A stretch of 64,000 nt of DNA from Neocallimastix lanati (nom. inval.) (GCA_016946835.1 JACVTC010000021.1:192501-256500); one strand, 5' to 3'; counted from the first letter of the stretch, positions 27,837 through 40,105 are shown. Notes: generated from the letters alone by a model not told the origin. Made by a program: numbers and translations.

Positions 27837-28740
27837 TCCCTCCTAAACAAAGTATTACCAAAGACTTTATTTACAAAATTAGTTGTTTGATTTTTATTTA
27901 CATCTTTTATTAAAATATTTGCTAAATTTTCTTCATATTTAATGTAATGACAAAATTATTTCTTTTCTTTTCAATATTTTCCTCGAATATTTCATTAAGC
28001 ATACTTTTTATATCCATAAACCATTTTGCTACAGCTTCAGAAAGAGTAATATATACTGCTTCTATGGTAAAATAATTTATAAATTTTGGATTTTATTTTC
28101 ATTGATATCAATTTAGATTAATTGAAAATTTATTCAATTTTTTTATTATCTTTATCTTGTTTGGAAAATTGGTTTATATTTTCATTTTCATTATTTTTAG
28201 AATATTTGTTTCCATTGTTTTCAATATTATTGAAATTTTTGTTAGCTTCATAAATGTCTTATATGAGACTTCTTTATTTTCGAAAAAAAATGTATATCTG
28301 ACAGCTTCTTATTTGTTCTTAAATTTCTTTGATTTTGACAGAGATACTTCACTTGATTTTCCAAAAAGTTTATTTGTCTTTCAGGAAGTCGTTCTTTATA
28401 CAAGTAAGTTAACTTTTTTTCAGTAGTACCTATTGCTAAATTTATTATTTAGTTTTTCTATTCTTTTCAATGATTTCCAAAAATTAATTAATGTACCTAA
28501 TGAACTTTCTTGTCATTTCAGGCCCTAAAGTTTTCTAATTTTCTATTAAAGTTTTGTTTTGATACTTCGTTTAGTTCTTCTTCATGATATTTCTCCTTAA
28601 GTAGCATAATTAATTAATTTATATGCTAATTTTTTTTCCTTCTTTTTTATTTTTAATAAAGGTTTTAATGTCTTGGTTTAGTGATTTTTTTATAAAACAA
28701 ATTACTTTTTAAATTGGTCTCCTTTTTCAGTCAGTTTTGA
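27837..28740 (-). mobile_element. Ty1/copia retrotransposon relic
   Basis: On the minus strand 28070 to about 27970 reads TIEAVYITLSEAVAKWFMD, matching the conserved STxEAEYxxLSEA...W motif of copia RNase H. After a frameshift, ENLANILIKDVNKNQTTNFV and a C-terminal RREG follow, as in copia pol ends. Upstream on the same strand (28130-28740) are broken coding stretches (for example LLKEKYHEEELNEVSKQNFN) compatible with a decayed gag. Between them most of pol (protease, integrase, RT) is missing. Many stops and frameshifts show it is inactive. LTR ends could not be defined. Confidence 0.6.
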
Positions 28741-28771
28741 CTCACAATCTTTAAATATTATTAAATATTAT

Positions 28772-28847
28772 TTATTATTTTAACAAAACAATATTTAATA
28801 ATATATAATTTTTAAAAAATATATTAATATTTTTGTTAAAATAATAA
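28772..28847. repeat. 17-bp perfect inverted repeat
   Basis: TTATTATTTTAACAAAA at 28772-28788 pairs with TTTTGTTAAAATAATAA at 28831-28847 around an AT-rich loop. It sits at the upstream edge of the copia relic and could be a remnant of LTR end sequence (TGTTA/TAACA). Confidence 0.7.
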
Positions 28848-29192
28848 TAATAGTGCAATGGGGGAATGTTTAGATTGAATTAAACTTAAAACTAATTAAT
28901 AAAAGTGCTAATTTAAAAATATATTATTGTAAGAAAATTTACATCTATTTAGAATTTTTAAGGAAGAATAATTATTAACATTTATCCGTAATTATTAGTA
29001 ACTGATGAAAGTTCAAGAAAATAAGTTTTCGTTCTGGAAAATGAATCTTAAATAAAAAAAAAGATAAAAATTATTAATAATAAAATAGATCTCTCTGGTT
29101 TTTTTTTTATCGATCTGGCTATTTTATCTATAAGACACTAGTAATTTCTTTAATAATTTAAATATAATAAATAAAAAAAAAAAATTAATAAA

Positions 29193-29279
29193 TTTTGGAA
29201 AGAGTGATAGTCGAACCCTGTTTTTCAGCCTAATGGTCATGGTAGCTTACCATTACCACTTGTACTATAGCTACTAATT
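29193..29279 (-). pseudogene. tRNA-like relic with A and B boxes
   Basis: The minus strand has an exact A-box consensus TAGTACAAGTGG (29256-29267). About 37 bp later comes GGGTTCGACTA (29208-29218), one base off a B box. T-stem and acceptor pairing do not hold, so this is a decayed tRNA gene or tRNA-derived element, not a functional tRNA. It lies about 100 bp from the left end of the chromovirus relic. Confidence 0.45.
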
Positions 29280-29381
29280 TACTGGTTTAAGAGTTTTGTT
29301 ACATGGTCGTACATGATACCAGTCGAGTCGAAAAACTAGGATAAACTATACTAAGAAAAATTTTATTTTATTAATTTAAAT

Positions 29382-29383
<2 letters not shown>

Positions 29384-29436
<53 letters not shown>

Positions 29437-30306
29437 AATCAACTAGTGTAAAATTTCAATACATGATAATGATAAAAATACAATGATATTAATAAAGTTA
29501 CATGAATATCAATAAAAATACATAAATATTAATAATAAAGAATAATAAAGTTTATTGATATTGATAAGAATAAAATTTAATATTAATATAAAAATTTGAG
29601 AAATAATAGTAAGTGATAATATTCATTTTCAAAATATAAGTCTCAGTTTGATTTATTGAATTTTTGAATTTTTCAGTAATTAATATTTGTTTTTGGTTCC
29701 CAAGATGCCTCAGATAACGGATATCCTTTCCACTTAATAAGATATTGAATTTTCCCCATAATGATTTCTTTTGTTGGAGAAGCTCTTCAACCTCATATTC
29801 ATCTTCGTCATTGATTTTAATTGGTGTGGTTCCTTCTTTCTTATTTGAAATTATCTTCATAATATGGCTCATGTTCAGATACTTGAATGATTGGGTGAAT
29901 TCTTATATATATATATTTTTTTTGGAAAATCAATTTTTTAAGTTACTGCGGGAAATTTTTTTTCAATAATTTTATAAGGTGCTAACTTTCTTCGTTTTAA
30001 TTTCTTATTTTTATTTCGAATTAAAAAGGAACGGTTAACCCATACTTTGTCGTTGACTTTGAATTCGGAGGACTTTAATTCTGTGTTTATAAGATAAAAT
30101 TTCTTTAAGCAATATATGACAAAGCGATATCCAACGTTATATTAAGATTCTTGTGAAATTCTGTTGCTGTTGTTCAAAAAGACTCTAGACACAAACCTTC
30201 TTGATTTTTTCAACCCCTACTTGTAATTCCTGACAGACCTTACTTAGACTTTGCTATCGATGGATTTTATCATTGCATTGATCTCCTTCCTTCTAATGAT
30301 TATACC

Positions 30307-30337
<31 letters not shown>

Positions 30338-30792
30338 GTTGAACTTGACCGATTTACCAGAATGGGCTATTTCATCCCTTTTTCCTAATATTCCTTCTTT
30401 AGAAGCCACTGCTAAAAAACATTTAATGACTCACATTTTCAGACTTCATGGGCTACCAAAATAAAATTCTTTCCAATAGCGGTACACAATTCACTTCTAG
30501 ATTCTGAACTTTTATGTTGTAAAACTCTTAAAAATTTCAATAAGACTTTCTTCTCCCTTTTACCATCAAACCAAGGGTTTAACTGGAAAGGGTGAACTCC
30601 GTTGTTGAACAATTTTTTAAATGCTCTTCAAATTTTAAAGAGTCAAATTGGCATAATTATTTTTTCTTTGCTGAATTTTACTACAACACCCAATACTATT
30701 CAAGAATCATTAAATAAATCACCTTATTCATGTATTTTTATTATTATCAATGTATTTTTATTATAATCATGTATTGAAATTTTACACCAAAT

Positions 30793-30834
<42 letters not shown>
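29384..30834. mobile_element. rearranged chromovirus (Ty3/gypsy) relic in inverted halves
   Basis: Left half (minus strand, about 30135 to 29552) has an integrase C-terminal module (KVNDKVWVNRSFLIRNKNKK, then KRRKLAPYKIIEKKF) running into a degenerate chromodomain (DEYEVEELLQQKKSLWGKFN). Right half (plus strand, about 30150-30735) has the integrase core in broken frames: RFTRMGYFIPF, THIFRLHGLPK, then SPFYHQTKG and AEFYYNT. The outer ends are inverted copies of a roughly 60-bp AT-rich sequence (29444-29510 and 30725-30787), bounded by a T run (29384-29433) and an A run (30797-30834). The two halves therefore point away from each other with poly(A)-like ends outside. Inactive. Confidence 0.6.
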
Positions 30835-30836
<2 letters not shown>

Positions 30837-32905
30837 TTATTTAGAATATTATATTAACTGATTAATAAATAATAATTAATATTTATATTTTTATAAAATA
30901 AATTAATAAAACACATTCATTAAAGGACATATTTTAAATTACTTAGTGTTACGAACCTATCATGTAAATATGTTTAATTCAATTGAAACAATTCCCCATT
31001 ACATACTTTATTTATATAATATAAAAAATATTTTATTAATATAAAATTAAAGGTTAATTTAGAATAGAAATAAATAATAGTTTAATAATATCAAGTTAAT
31101 ATTATAAAATAGGATCTTCATATGCATTGAAACATATTGTAATATAAATAATATATAAGCCAAAATGTATTGAGATAAAAGCATTTTAATTTAGGATAAT
31201 TAAGTGCCCGAAACTCTTTAACATAAAATATATTAATAAAATTGAATTATAAACCCTAAATTCCTGACTCTTAATAATAATTATAATAAATAAAAATATA
31301 TAAAAATATAATTAAATAAAATAATTATAATATAATAAAACTTTATTAATTTATAAATTAGTTATATATTTACATAACCTAAAATTTATGTTATAAATTT
31401 TATGTTTACATTAATTTTATGTATTTTATTGAATTTATGATATTACATAAATTTATTTTATATCACGTTATTTTTATAAATCATATGATAATTAATCAAG
31501 TGATGATTTAATGATTTATTAATTTATTTTTATGTAAAATGATAAACAAAAAAATTTATTAATAATTGAAGTTTTTATTTTCATTTTATAACAATCATTA
31601 ATAATAATGAAATAATATAATATTTAATTGATGAATTTAGTAAATATAAAAAATATTTTTTTTTGTATTTACTTTAAGTTATTTATATTTATATTTAATT
31701 TAATTTATATATTTTTTTGTTTCTATCAAATAAATTTTAATTTAGAAATTTATCCGTAAATTAACTAATGACCATTTTTTTTGTTCTTTTTTATTCTATT
31801 CTATTCTATTTAATTTTTATATTTTAGTTTTTAGTTTTTTTAGTATTTAAAATTGCCAATATTTAATAAATATCATAATAAAATAATATTAATAATTACA
31901 TAATATATTATAATATTTATTTATTTATATAATTTTATATTTTATGATATATTAGATATTCAAATTATAATTATTATTATTATGAACTTATTATTTTATT
32001 AATTTATGAGTTACTTTAATTCTATGTTTAATTATAATAAGAATAATAAAATAAAGAAATTGTTTCAAATTCATAAATAAATAATTACTTACATAATTAA
32101 TAATAATAATAATATTTTTATAAAAAAAAAAAAAAGTTGTAAATTGTTATTTCTTTAACAATACAATATAATTTCAAAGCAAAAAAAAATTAAATATTTA
32201 AAAAGTGGTTAAGTTTAGAAGATATTAAATATTGTGGAGTGCTGAGCAACACAATAAAAAAAAAATTTTATTTTTCTTCTTATTAAATTTTATTTTCATT
32301 TTTTAATATCTATTTTATTCCAAGAAATATAATTACTAACCAATCATTACAAGATATAATATATTATTAAATATATTTTAAATACTGCTAAAACCTATCA
32401 AATATGATCTTAAGATTTTAGATATTTAATTGTTTGAAATTGTATAGAATAATTCGGAATACGGAAACTTTTTTTTTTTTTTTTTTTAATAAAAAAAGAT
32501 ATATAAGATATATGTAAAAGAAATTTTGACAGATAAGATTAATTTTGACAGATTAATTATTATTATTATTATTATTTTTTTTTTTTTTTTTTTTTTTTAT
32601 ATTTATTTATTTATTTATTTAAAACTGTTTTAAATTGTTTTATTCAATATCTACTTTTTTTTTATCTTTATTTATTTTTTACTTTTTATATTTTATTTTT
32701 TTTTCAAAGAAAATATATATTAAAATAGAATATTATTAAATATATAATATAAATATATAATTATTTTGAATTAATATTTTATATTAAAATTATTAAAAAG
32801 TAATAATAATATAAGCTTCACTGAAAGAATAAATAGTAATAATAATATAAACATCATCTGAAATAATAAAAAGTAATAATAATATAAACATCACCTGTAA
32901 TTCAA

Positions 32906-32938
<33 letters not shown>

Positions 32939-33045
32939 ATAAAAATTAATAATAATAAAAAACATCATCTGAAATTAAACTAAAAAAATTAAAAAAAAAA
33001 AAAAATAACATAAAAGTGAAATAAAAACTTGTAAAAAAAAAAAAA
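30835..33045. other. AT-rich spacer
   Basis: No gene is seen. A TGTTACGAACC string at about 30947 is like the start of many Ty3/gypsy LTRs, and the next 300 bp are slightly less AT-rich, but no second LTR or matching end is visible. The repeat at 32798-32970 precedes the next gene. Confidence 0.6.
32798..32970. repeat. short tandem repeats upstream of the fusion gene
   Basis: Three to four imperfect copies of AGTAATAATAATATAAACAT followed by CATCTGAAAT or CACCTGTAATT, interrupted by A runs. They end about 80 bp before the ATG at 33046 and may lie in the promoter or 5' UTR. Confidence 0.75.
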
Positions 33046-34491
33046 ATGGGAATAGAAAAGAAAAATGGAAAGAAAGGTCAAAGTATTATAGTTAAATGTA
33101 GAGATGGTTTACACTCTACTCAAAGAAAAGTTATAAATAAAAATTTTGCTAAACGTATAGTTATCTATTTCATTGGTCTCTTTATTATGACAGTAGGTAT
33201 TGCTGTGTCTGTAAAATCAGACCTTGGTGTTTCCCCTGTAAGTTCTATACCCTATTCAATAACTTGCATTTGGGGAATGGAAATGGGAAGAGCTACGATT
33301 ATATTCCATTGTGCTCTAGTTCTTCTTCAAGTGATATTACTTCGTCGTCAATTTAAAATAATTAATCTTACTCAAGTTTTAGTAGGTATTGTATTTGGTT
33401 ATTTTACTACTCTTTGTAACTGGTTAGTATCTTTTCTTCCATCTATTCATAATTTAGTTATTCGATTTGTATTGATGTTACTTAGTACATTTTTCATTGC
33501 ATTCGGTATTTTCATGTATATGCCAGCTAATATTATGCCTTTAGCTGGAGAAGGGGCTATGAAAGCCGTTTCAGATGTTACAAAAATTGATTTCCCAAAG
33601 GTTAAAGTAGGATTTGATGTATCAATGGTTGTCATATCATTAATAAGCTGTTTAATATTTATTAGAGGTCTTGGTAGTGTTGGTATTGGTACAATTATTG
33701 CCGCTGTACTTGTTGGTGTTATTCTTGGATTTATTACAAAAATATTAGGTAAAAAGCGTGATCAATGGCTAGGTTCTTCTCAAAAGGAAAATAATAATAA
33801 AGAGAAGGCTAGATCATTAGAAGAAGGAATACAATTAAAGGATGGTGAGGGTAATGATAATCATAAACATAATCATAGTAATAATCATTATGTTATCACT
33901 ATAGCTAGAGAATATGGTAGTGGTGGACGAGAAATTGGACATGATATTGCCAAGCAACTTGGTATTTCCTATTATGATTTAGATGTTATTAGTAAGGTTT
34001 CACAAGATATTGGTGTACCTGAAACTATAGTTGAAGAAAATGAGCAAAGTATTAAAAATGTTACCGATAGCTATCTATTAAATTGGTGTGTTCAATCCAC
34101 CAGTGAGGAACAGTTACCAATAGTGGAAAGAATTTTCCATTCCCAAACCAGAATTATAAGAGATATTGCATCAAAGGAATCATGTGTCATTGTCGGAAGA
34201 CTTGCCAATCATATATTAAAAGAGGGATATCAATGTTTCAATGTATTTATTGGAGCGGATATGGAGAGTAAAGTACAACAAATTATGGAACGTGATGGAT
34301 TAACAGAGGAGGAAGCAAAGGCTAAGATAGAAAAGGTAGAAAAAGAAAGAGAAAATCATTGCATCTATTTCACTCGTACTGAATGGCGTAATCTCTCTAA
34401 CTATGATTTCTATATTAAATCCGATATTCTTGGTTTTGAAAAAACAGCAAAAGTTATAATAAAAGCTGCAAAAAAGAAATTGAAATTTTAA
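33046..34491 (+). CDS. YczE-like membrane domain fused to cytidylate-kinase-like domain, 481 aa
   Basis: Intronless frame starting at the first ATG after an A run. Residues about 33-236 form a multi-helix membrane domain of the YczE/YyaS/YitT type, with the characteristic GIAVSVKSDLGVSPVSSIPY after the first helix. A linker (about 237-281), rich in Asn and His (DNHKHNHSNNH), leads to a cytidylate-kinase-like domain (283-481) with the nucleotide-binding segment ITIAREYGSGGREIG, YYDLDVISK, and CVIVGRLANHIL. This domain order is known from Firmicutes and other gut bacteria. Lack of introns and bacterial architecture suggest horizontal transfer. The Asn/His linker looks like a fungal expansion. 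The substrate is unproven; kinase activity is assumed only from the family. The usual GR(C/S)A motif reads GRLA here. Confidence 0.85.
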   Translation: MGIEKKNGKKGQSIIVKCRDGLHSTQRKVINKNFAKRIVIYFIGLFIMTVGIAVSVKSDLGVSPVSSIPYSITCIWGMEMGRATIIFHCALVLLQVILLRRQFKIINLTQVLVGIVFGYFTTLCNWLVSFLPSIHNLVIRFVLMLLSTFFIAFGIFMYMPANIMPLAGEGAMKAVSDVTKIDFPKVKVGFDVSMVVISLISCLIFIRGLGSVGIGTIIAAVLVGVILGFITKILGKKRDQWLGSSQKENNNKEKARSLEEGIQLKDGEGNDNHKHNHSNNHYVITIAREYGSGGREIGHDIAKQLGISYYDLDVISKVSQDIGVPETIVEENEQSIKNVTDSYLLNWCVQSTSEEQLPIVERIFHSQTRIIRDIASKESCVIVGRLANHILKEGYQCFNVFIGADMESKVQQIMERDGLTEEEAKAKIEKVEKERENHCIYFTRTEWRNLSNYDFYIKSDILGFEKTAKVIIKAAKKKLKF

Positions 34492-34615
34492 GAATAAAAT
34501 AAAATAAAATATATATATATATTTTTTTTTATTTTATTTTTTTTTTTTTTTCATTTTTGAATTATTATTATTATTTTTCCATCAACATACAAATTAAGTA
34601 CAAATACATACTGGA

Positions 34616-34651
<36 letters not shown>

Positions 34652-34659
<8 letters not shown>

Positions 34660-34862
34660 TATAAGAAATTATTTAGTCATTTTTTTTTTTTTATTTATTT
34701 ATTTAAACAAACAAAAATTATTTTATATATTTAGATTTTTAATTATAATTCAAAAAAAAAAAAAAAAAAAAAATATAAGAAATTATTTAGTAATTTTTTA
34801 TTTATTTATTTATTTAAACAAACAAAAATTATTTTATATATTTAGATTTTTAATTATAATTC

Positions 34863-34885
<23 letters not shown>
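34652..34885. repeat. about 115-bp tandem duplication
   Basis: Two near-identical units, each with an A run, ATATAAGAAATTATTTAGT, TTTATTTAAACAAACAAAAA and TTAGATTTTTAATTATAATT. A further A run follows. Confidence 0.9.
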
Positions 34886-34894
<9 letters not shown>

Positions 34895-35013
34895 GAGCAA
34901 AAATTTAAAATTTAAAACCAATAACATCATCTTAAATAGTTTATATTTTAATTATAATAATAAATTATAATCAATTTATAATAATATTATAATTAAAAAA
35001 TAATAATAATAAT

Positions 35014-35375
35014 AATTTAAGAAAATTTTTATATATTTATAAAAAAGTATTTATAAGTATATAAAATTATTTAATAAAAAATCATTTTATAAATTATTAA
35101 TCAAGAATTAAGAAATTTTGTATATTCATAAAAAAAGTATTTATTAGAATATAAAATTATTTAATAAAAAATCATTTTATAAATTATTAATCAAGAATTA
35201 AGAAAGCTTATATATTCATAAAAAAAATATTTATTAGAATATAAAATTATTTAATAAAAAATCATTTTATAAATTATTAATCAAGAATTAAGAAAGCTTA
35301 TATATTCATAAAAAAAATATTTATTAGAATATAAAATTATTTAATTAAAAATCATTTTATAAATTATTAATCAAG
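35014..35375. repeat. four tandem copies of an about 89-bp unit
   Basis: Units contain TATTCATAAAAAAAGTATTT (or AAATATTT), AGAATATAAAATTATTTAAT and AAATCATTTTATAAATTATT, ending in AATCAAGAATTAAGAAA. The third and fourth are nearly identical and the first is the most diverged. Confidence 0.9.
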
Positions 35376-35488
35376 AATAAAATATTATTTAATTTTTATA
35401 ATAAAATAATATAATAATGGTAATAATAAAAATATCGGTTAAGAACTATTATTTATTTATGTAATTTTTATAGATATATACAAAAATT

Positions 35489-35519
<31 letters not shown>

Positions 35520-36143
35520 AATAAAATAAAATAAATATTTAATGATTAGTATTGTAAATATACAAAAAAAAAAAAAAAAATAAATAAAATAAAAAGAAAA
35601 AATAAAAATAATGAAATTAACAAAAAATAATAAAAAATAATAATAATAAATATAATAAAAAAAAATAAAATAAATGAATAAATGAACAGAATTAAATATT
35701 TTAAAAAATAAATACATTTAATAATTATATCCAGATGAGAGTTTAATTTTATTATTTTAAAATATTTATATATATATTTTTTTTATTATTTTAATAATAT
35801 AAAATTATATAATTATAGGTGGTATATATAATTTAATGATGGTTTTATTAAAAAAAAAAAATTTTTTTTTTTAAAATATTTATATCTAATAATTATTTTT
35901 TTTTTTTTTTTTTATTTCAGTATACATTAAAAATCGTAATGATATAAAGCAAATAGGTGTCATAACATAGTTGTATATTTAATAATAATTATTAAATATC
36001 AAATATTAAAATTTTATCTTTACTTATTAATAATTTTATAATAATTTCTTATTTGAATTATACATTGATATATATATATATATATAAAGAAAATAACAAC
36101 GTTATATCTTCATTTTTAAACTAATTATTATTATTATTATTAT

Positions 36144-37260
36144 AGTGTGAGGCATTTTGAAAATTTTCATTTCGAAATTTTTTTTTAAAAGTTAATAAAT
36201 AAATAAATTAATAATAAAACAAATAAATAATATATTTAATTTAAATAAATAAATAAATAAAACTATAACAAGTAAATAAATTTAAAATTAAAATTTTTTA
36301 AAATTAATATTTATATAATAAATTATATAAATAAATAATAATAAATATTCATTAGAATTAAATCTTATAAAAAATAAAATATTTTATCAATCGTTTTAAA
36401 CCCTTTTTAATTTTTCAAAATATATATAATTAATATTATATTTTATATATAAAAAAAATAAATATTAATAATTTAAAAGAGGTAAAGAATAATAATTTAG
36501 AGTAATATTTAAATAATTAATTGATCATTTTTACACCTTTTAAATTCTTGTGCAGTATTTTATAAAATCTAAAACTTTAATAAAAAATATTTTACTATTT
36601 AATAGATATTAATAAATATTCTTAATAAAAGAGATGTTTATAAATAATCTAGTAAAAATAAATATTCTTAATAAAAGAGATGTTTATAAATAATCTATTA
36701 AGAAAAAATATTCTTAACAAAAGAGATGTTTATAAATAATCTAGTAAAAAGAAAAAAAAAAAAAAGTTATTTTAATATACTGTTATATATAAAACCTTTT
36801 TAAAATTATTTCGTTTTTTTAATATTTAAATTTTTAAAAGTTTTTTTTTTTTTTCAATTAATAAATAATTAATACCTATTATTATTATTATAATTATTAT
36901 TTTTATTTATAGATTCAATAATCTACGAAAAGATAAATAATTCTAAAATTATTAACTATTTTTTTTATTAAATAAAAATATTTATTTAATTATTTATTAT
37001 ATATTTATTTTTTATTTACTTATATATTATTATATATATTATTATATATTTATTATTTATAATTTTTTTTTTTATTTTCTTAAATATTATAATTTTATTA
37101 TTTATTTATTTTATTATTTATTTATTTTATTATTTATTTATCTATTTATTAAAATTTTACGAAATGCACCTTTTCGAAAAAAAAAATTTTAAAAATTTAT
37201 GTGAAATTTCCGAAATGCAACATTCTGAAATGAAATTTTTCGAAATGCACTTCCCCCATT
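36144..37260. mobile_element. possible non-autonomous inverted-repeat element
   Basis: The 26 bases at 36153-36178 (starting CATTTTGAAAATTTT) match the reverse complement of 37222-37247 at 22 of 26 positions. The right end holds three CGAAATGCA-type submotifs. The interior is AT-rich without a transposase and includes a three-copy repeat of TTCTTAATAAAAGAGATG and ATAAATAATCTA at 36620-36746. No clear target duplication is seen, so the call is tentative. Confidence 0.35.
36620..36746. repeat. three tandem copies of a 54-bp unit
   Basis: Each unit holds AAATATTCTTAATAAAAGAG and ATGTTTATAAATAATCTA. Non-coding, inside the candidate inverted-repeat element. Confidence 0.85.
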
Positions 37261-38097
37261 AGTATTTAATATTTTTTTTTTTTAGAATTGGATAAAATAA
37301 ACACTTTACACGTTTATTTGTTTATTTATTTGCTTATTTAATAACATTTTGTTTAAAGCTTAATAATTAGAAAAAATAAAATAAACTTTCATTATTCATC
37401 CACATAATATTCATAAAATTTTATACATTTAATAATACAATATAATATAATGTAATATTATATAATATAATTAATTGTTGATTATTTTTATTTTAATTTT
37501 TATTATTATTATTATTACTTATATATAAATATAGAGAAGAAAGAAAGATTTAAAAAATTTATTTCAAACATAATTTATTATTTGAAATATCTTCAATTAT
37601 TCTATTATACTTTATTTTTTTTTTTTTAAAATACAAATATATAAACATTTACTCAATAAAAAAAATAAAAAAAAAAAAAAAATTAGAAAGATATCGTTAA
37701 TCAATATTATCATCTTTTTTTTATATTTCAAATACTATAATATACATAAAAAAAAAAAAAAAAGTACTAAAATAAATAAAAGAAAGGAGTTTTTTTTTTT
37801 TTTTTTTTTTTACTTTATTATAATTATATTCACATGAATTTTTTTTCATAGGAAAATTTTATCCAATTTTATTAGATAAAAACCAAAAAAAAATTGGCTT
37901 TTTAAAATCAATTTAAAGTGAAACAACTTGTTTTATCGTTGTAAAACACTCTTTACCTTAAAAAAAAAATTTTTTTTATGAGAATATTTTCACATGAAAT
38001 AAAGTTCAATTTTTATTTTTTGGAAAAAAAAAATTAATTGCTTTTTATTCATTTTAATTAATTTTCAAAGAAAAAAAAATTTTTTTTTTTTTTTTTT
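37261..38097. other. AT-rich spacer
   Basis: Homopolymers and TA-rich sequence. Two strings containing TTCACATGAA occur about 160 bp apart (near 37830 and 37990). No gene is seen. Confidence 0.6.
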
Positions 38098-39145
38098 TTT
38101 TTAATATTATTCAATTATTCAATTATTCAATTATTTATTATTTATTATTTATTATTTATTATTTATTATTTATTATTTTTATTTATTATTTATTATTTAT
38201 TATTTATTATTTATTAATAAATACTCATTTTATTATTTATTATTTATTATTTATTATTTATTATTTATTATTTACTTATTATTTATTATTTATTATTTAT
38301 TATTTATTATTTATTATTTATTATTTATTATTTACTTATTATTTATTATTTATTATTTATTATTTATTATTTATTATTTATTAATAAATACTCTTTTTAT
38401 TATTTATTATTTATTATTTATTATTTATTTATTATTTATTATTTATTATTTATTTATTATTTATTATTTATTATTTATTATTTATTATTTATTAATAAAT
38501 ACTCTTTTTATTTATTATTTATTATTTATTATTTATTATTTATTATTTATTATTTATTAATAAATACTCTTTTTATTATTTATTATTTATTATTTATTAA
38601 TAAATACTCTTTTTATTATTTATTATTTATTATTTATTATTATTTATTATTTATTATTTATTATTTATTTATTTATTATTTATTATTTATTATTTATTAT
38701 TTATTATTTATTATTTATTATTTATTATTTATTATTTATTATTTATTATTATTTATTATTTATTATTTATTATTTATTATTTATTATTTATTATTTATTA
38801 TTAAATTATTTATTATTTATTATTTATTAATAAATACTCTTTTTATTTATTATTTATTATTTATTATTCAATTATTTATTATTTATTATTTATTTATTAT
38901 TATTTATTATTTATTATTTATTATTTATTATTTATTTATTTATTATTTATTATTTAATTATCAATTATTTATTATTTATTATTTATTATTTATTATTTAT
39001 TATTTATTATTTATTATTTATTATTTATTTATTATTTATTATTTATTATTTATTATTTATTATTTATTATTTATTATTTATTTATTATTTATTATTTATT
39101 ATTTATTATTTATTATTTATTATTTATTTATTTATTTATTTATTT
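38098..39145. repeat. 7-bp satellite (TTATTTA)n
   Basis: About 1 kb of the heptamer TTATTTA, occasionally shortened to TTTA or TTA. It is interrupted at irregular intervals by TTAATAAATACTCTTTTTA (six times in this block). The interruption shows longer higher-order units built from the heptamer. No transcript or coding feature is seen. Confidence 0.95.
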
Positions 39146-39165
39146 ATTATTAATATTTTTTTTTC

Positions 39166-39196
<31 letters not shown>

Positions 39197-39804
39197 TATT
39201 TATTTTGCAAAAAAAGAAAAAAAAGAAATTAAACTTTATTGTATTAATTTTCTTATTTTGTTCCTTTTCTTTTTTTGTGTTTTTTTTTATTGTGTTTTTT
39301 TTTTTTTTAAAAAAAAAATTTTTTTTTATTCTTTTTCTTTTTTTTACATTGTTTCTTCAAATATATTTAAAATAAAATAAATTAAAATTAAAACAATATA
39401 AAAATCATACAAGAAAAAAAAAAAAAATTAAAGTTTCATATAACTGATTATCGCATTTTCTTTAGTTTGAATTAGAGCAAATTAGAAAATAAGAGTTTCT
39501 TTATTACTGCATTTTTTTTATTTATTTATTTATTCAATGCATCCTTAATATCCTCAATAGTTTTATTGTAAAAATGATTATCTTTCAAACAAACAAACAA
39601 ACAAACAAACAAATAAAAATGTATTTTTTATTTAAAGATCTTTCATCTCTTATAAATATAAATAAGGATGACATCAACTTAAGTATTACCAAATACAAAA
39701 AATTATTCATTAGATTTAATTTTTAATAAAATTTTTTAAGTTTAGTACAATACTAATTTTTTATTATTTAATATTAAATATTTAATATTTAATATTTAAT
39801 ATTC
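39146..39804. other. AT-rich segment between satellite blocks
   Basis: T-rich homopolymers, a CAAA tetramer run (39587-39612) and AT-rich unique sequence. No gene is seen. Confidence 0.6.
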
Positions 39805-40105
39805 AATACTCTTTTTTTTTTATTATTTATTAATAAATACTCTTTTTATTATTTATTATTTATTATTTATTAATAAATACTCTTTTAATTCTTTTTATTA
39901 TTTATTATTTATTATTTATTATTTATTATTTATTATTTATTAATAAATACTCTTTTTATTATTTATTATTTATTATTTATTAATAAATACTCTTTTTATT
40001 ATTTATTATTTATTATTTATTAATAAATACTCTTTTTATTATTTATTATTTATTATTTATTAATAAATACTCTTTTAATTCTTTTTATTATTTATTATTT
40101 CATTA
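39805..40105. repeat. second block of the 7-bp satellite
   Basis: Same heptamer with six more copies of the TTAATAAATACTCTTTT interruption. Here they are spaced a regular 38 to 43 bp apart in most cases, giving a clear higher-order period. Confidence 0.9.

Larger units (their letters stand above)
34492..36143. other. repeat-rich AT spacer
   Basis: Contains the tandem repeats at 34652-34885 and 35014-35375, homopolymers and TA runs. No gene is seen. Confidence 0.65.

Noticed and set aside
28157-28426. Plus-strand 89-aa protein
   Set aside because: Falls over the decayed copia region whose readable peptides are on the minus strand; it is a shadow frame.
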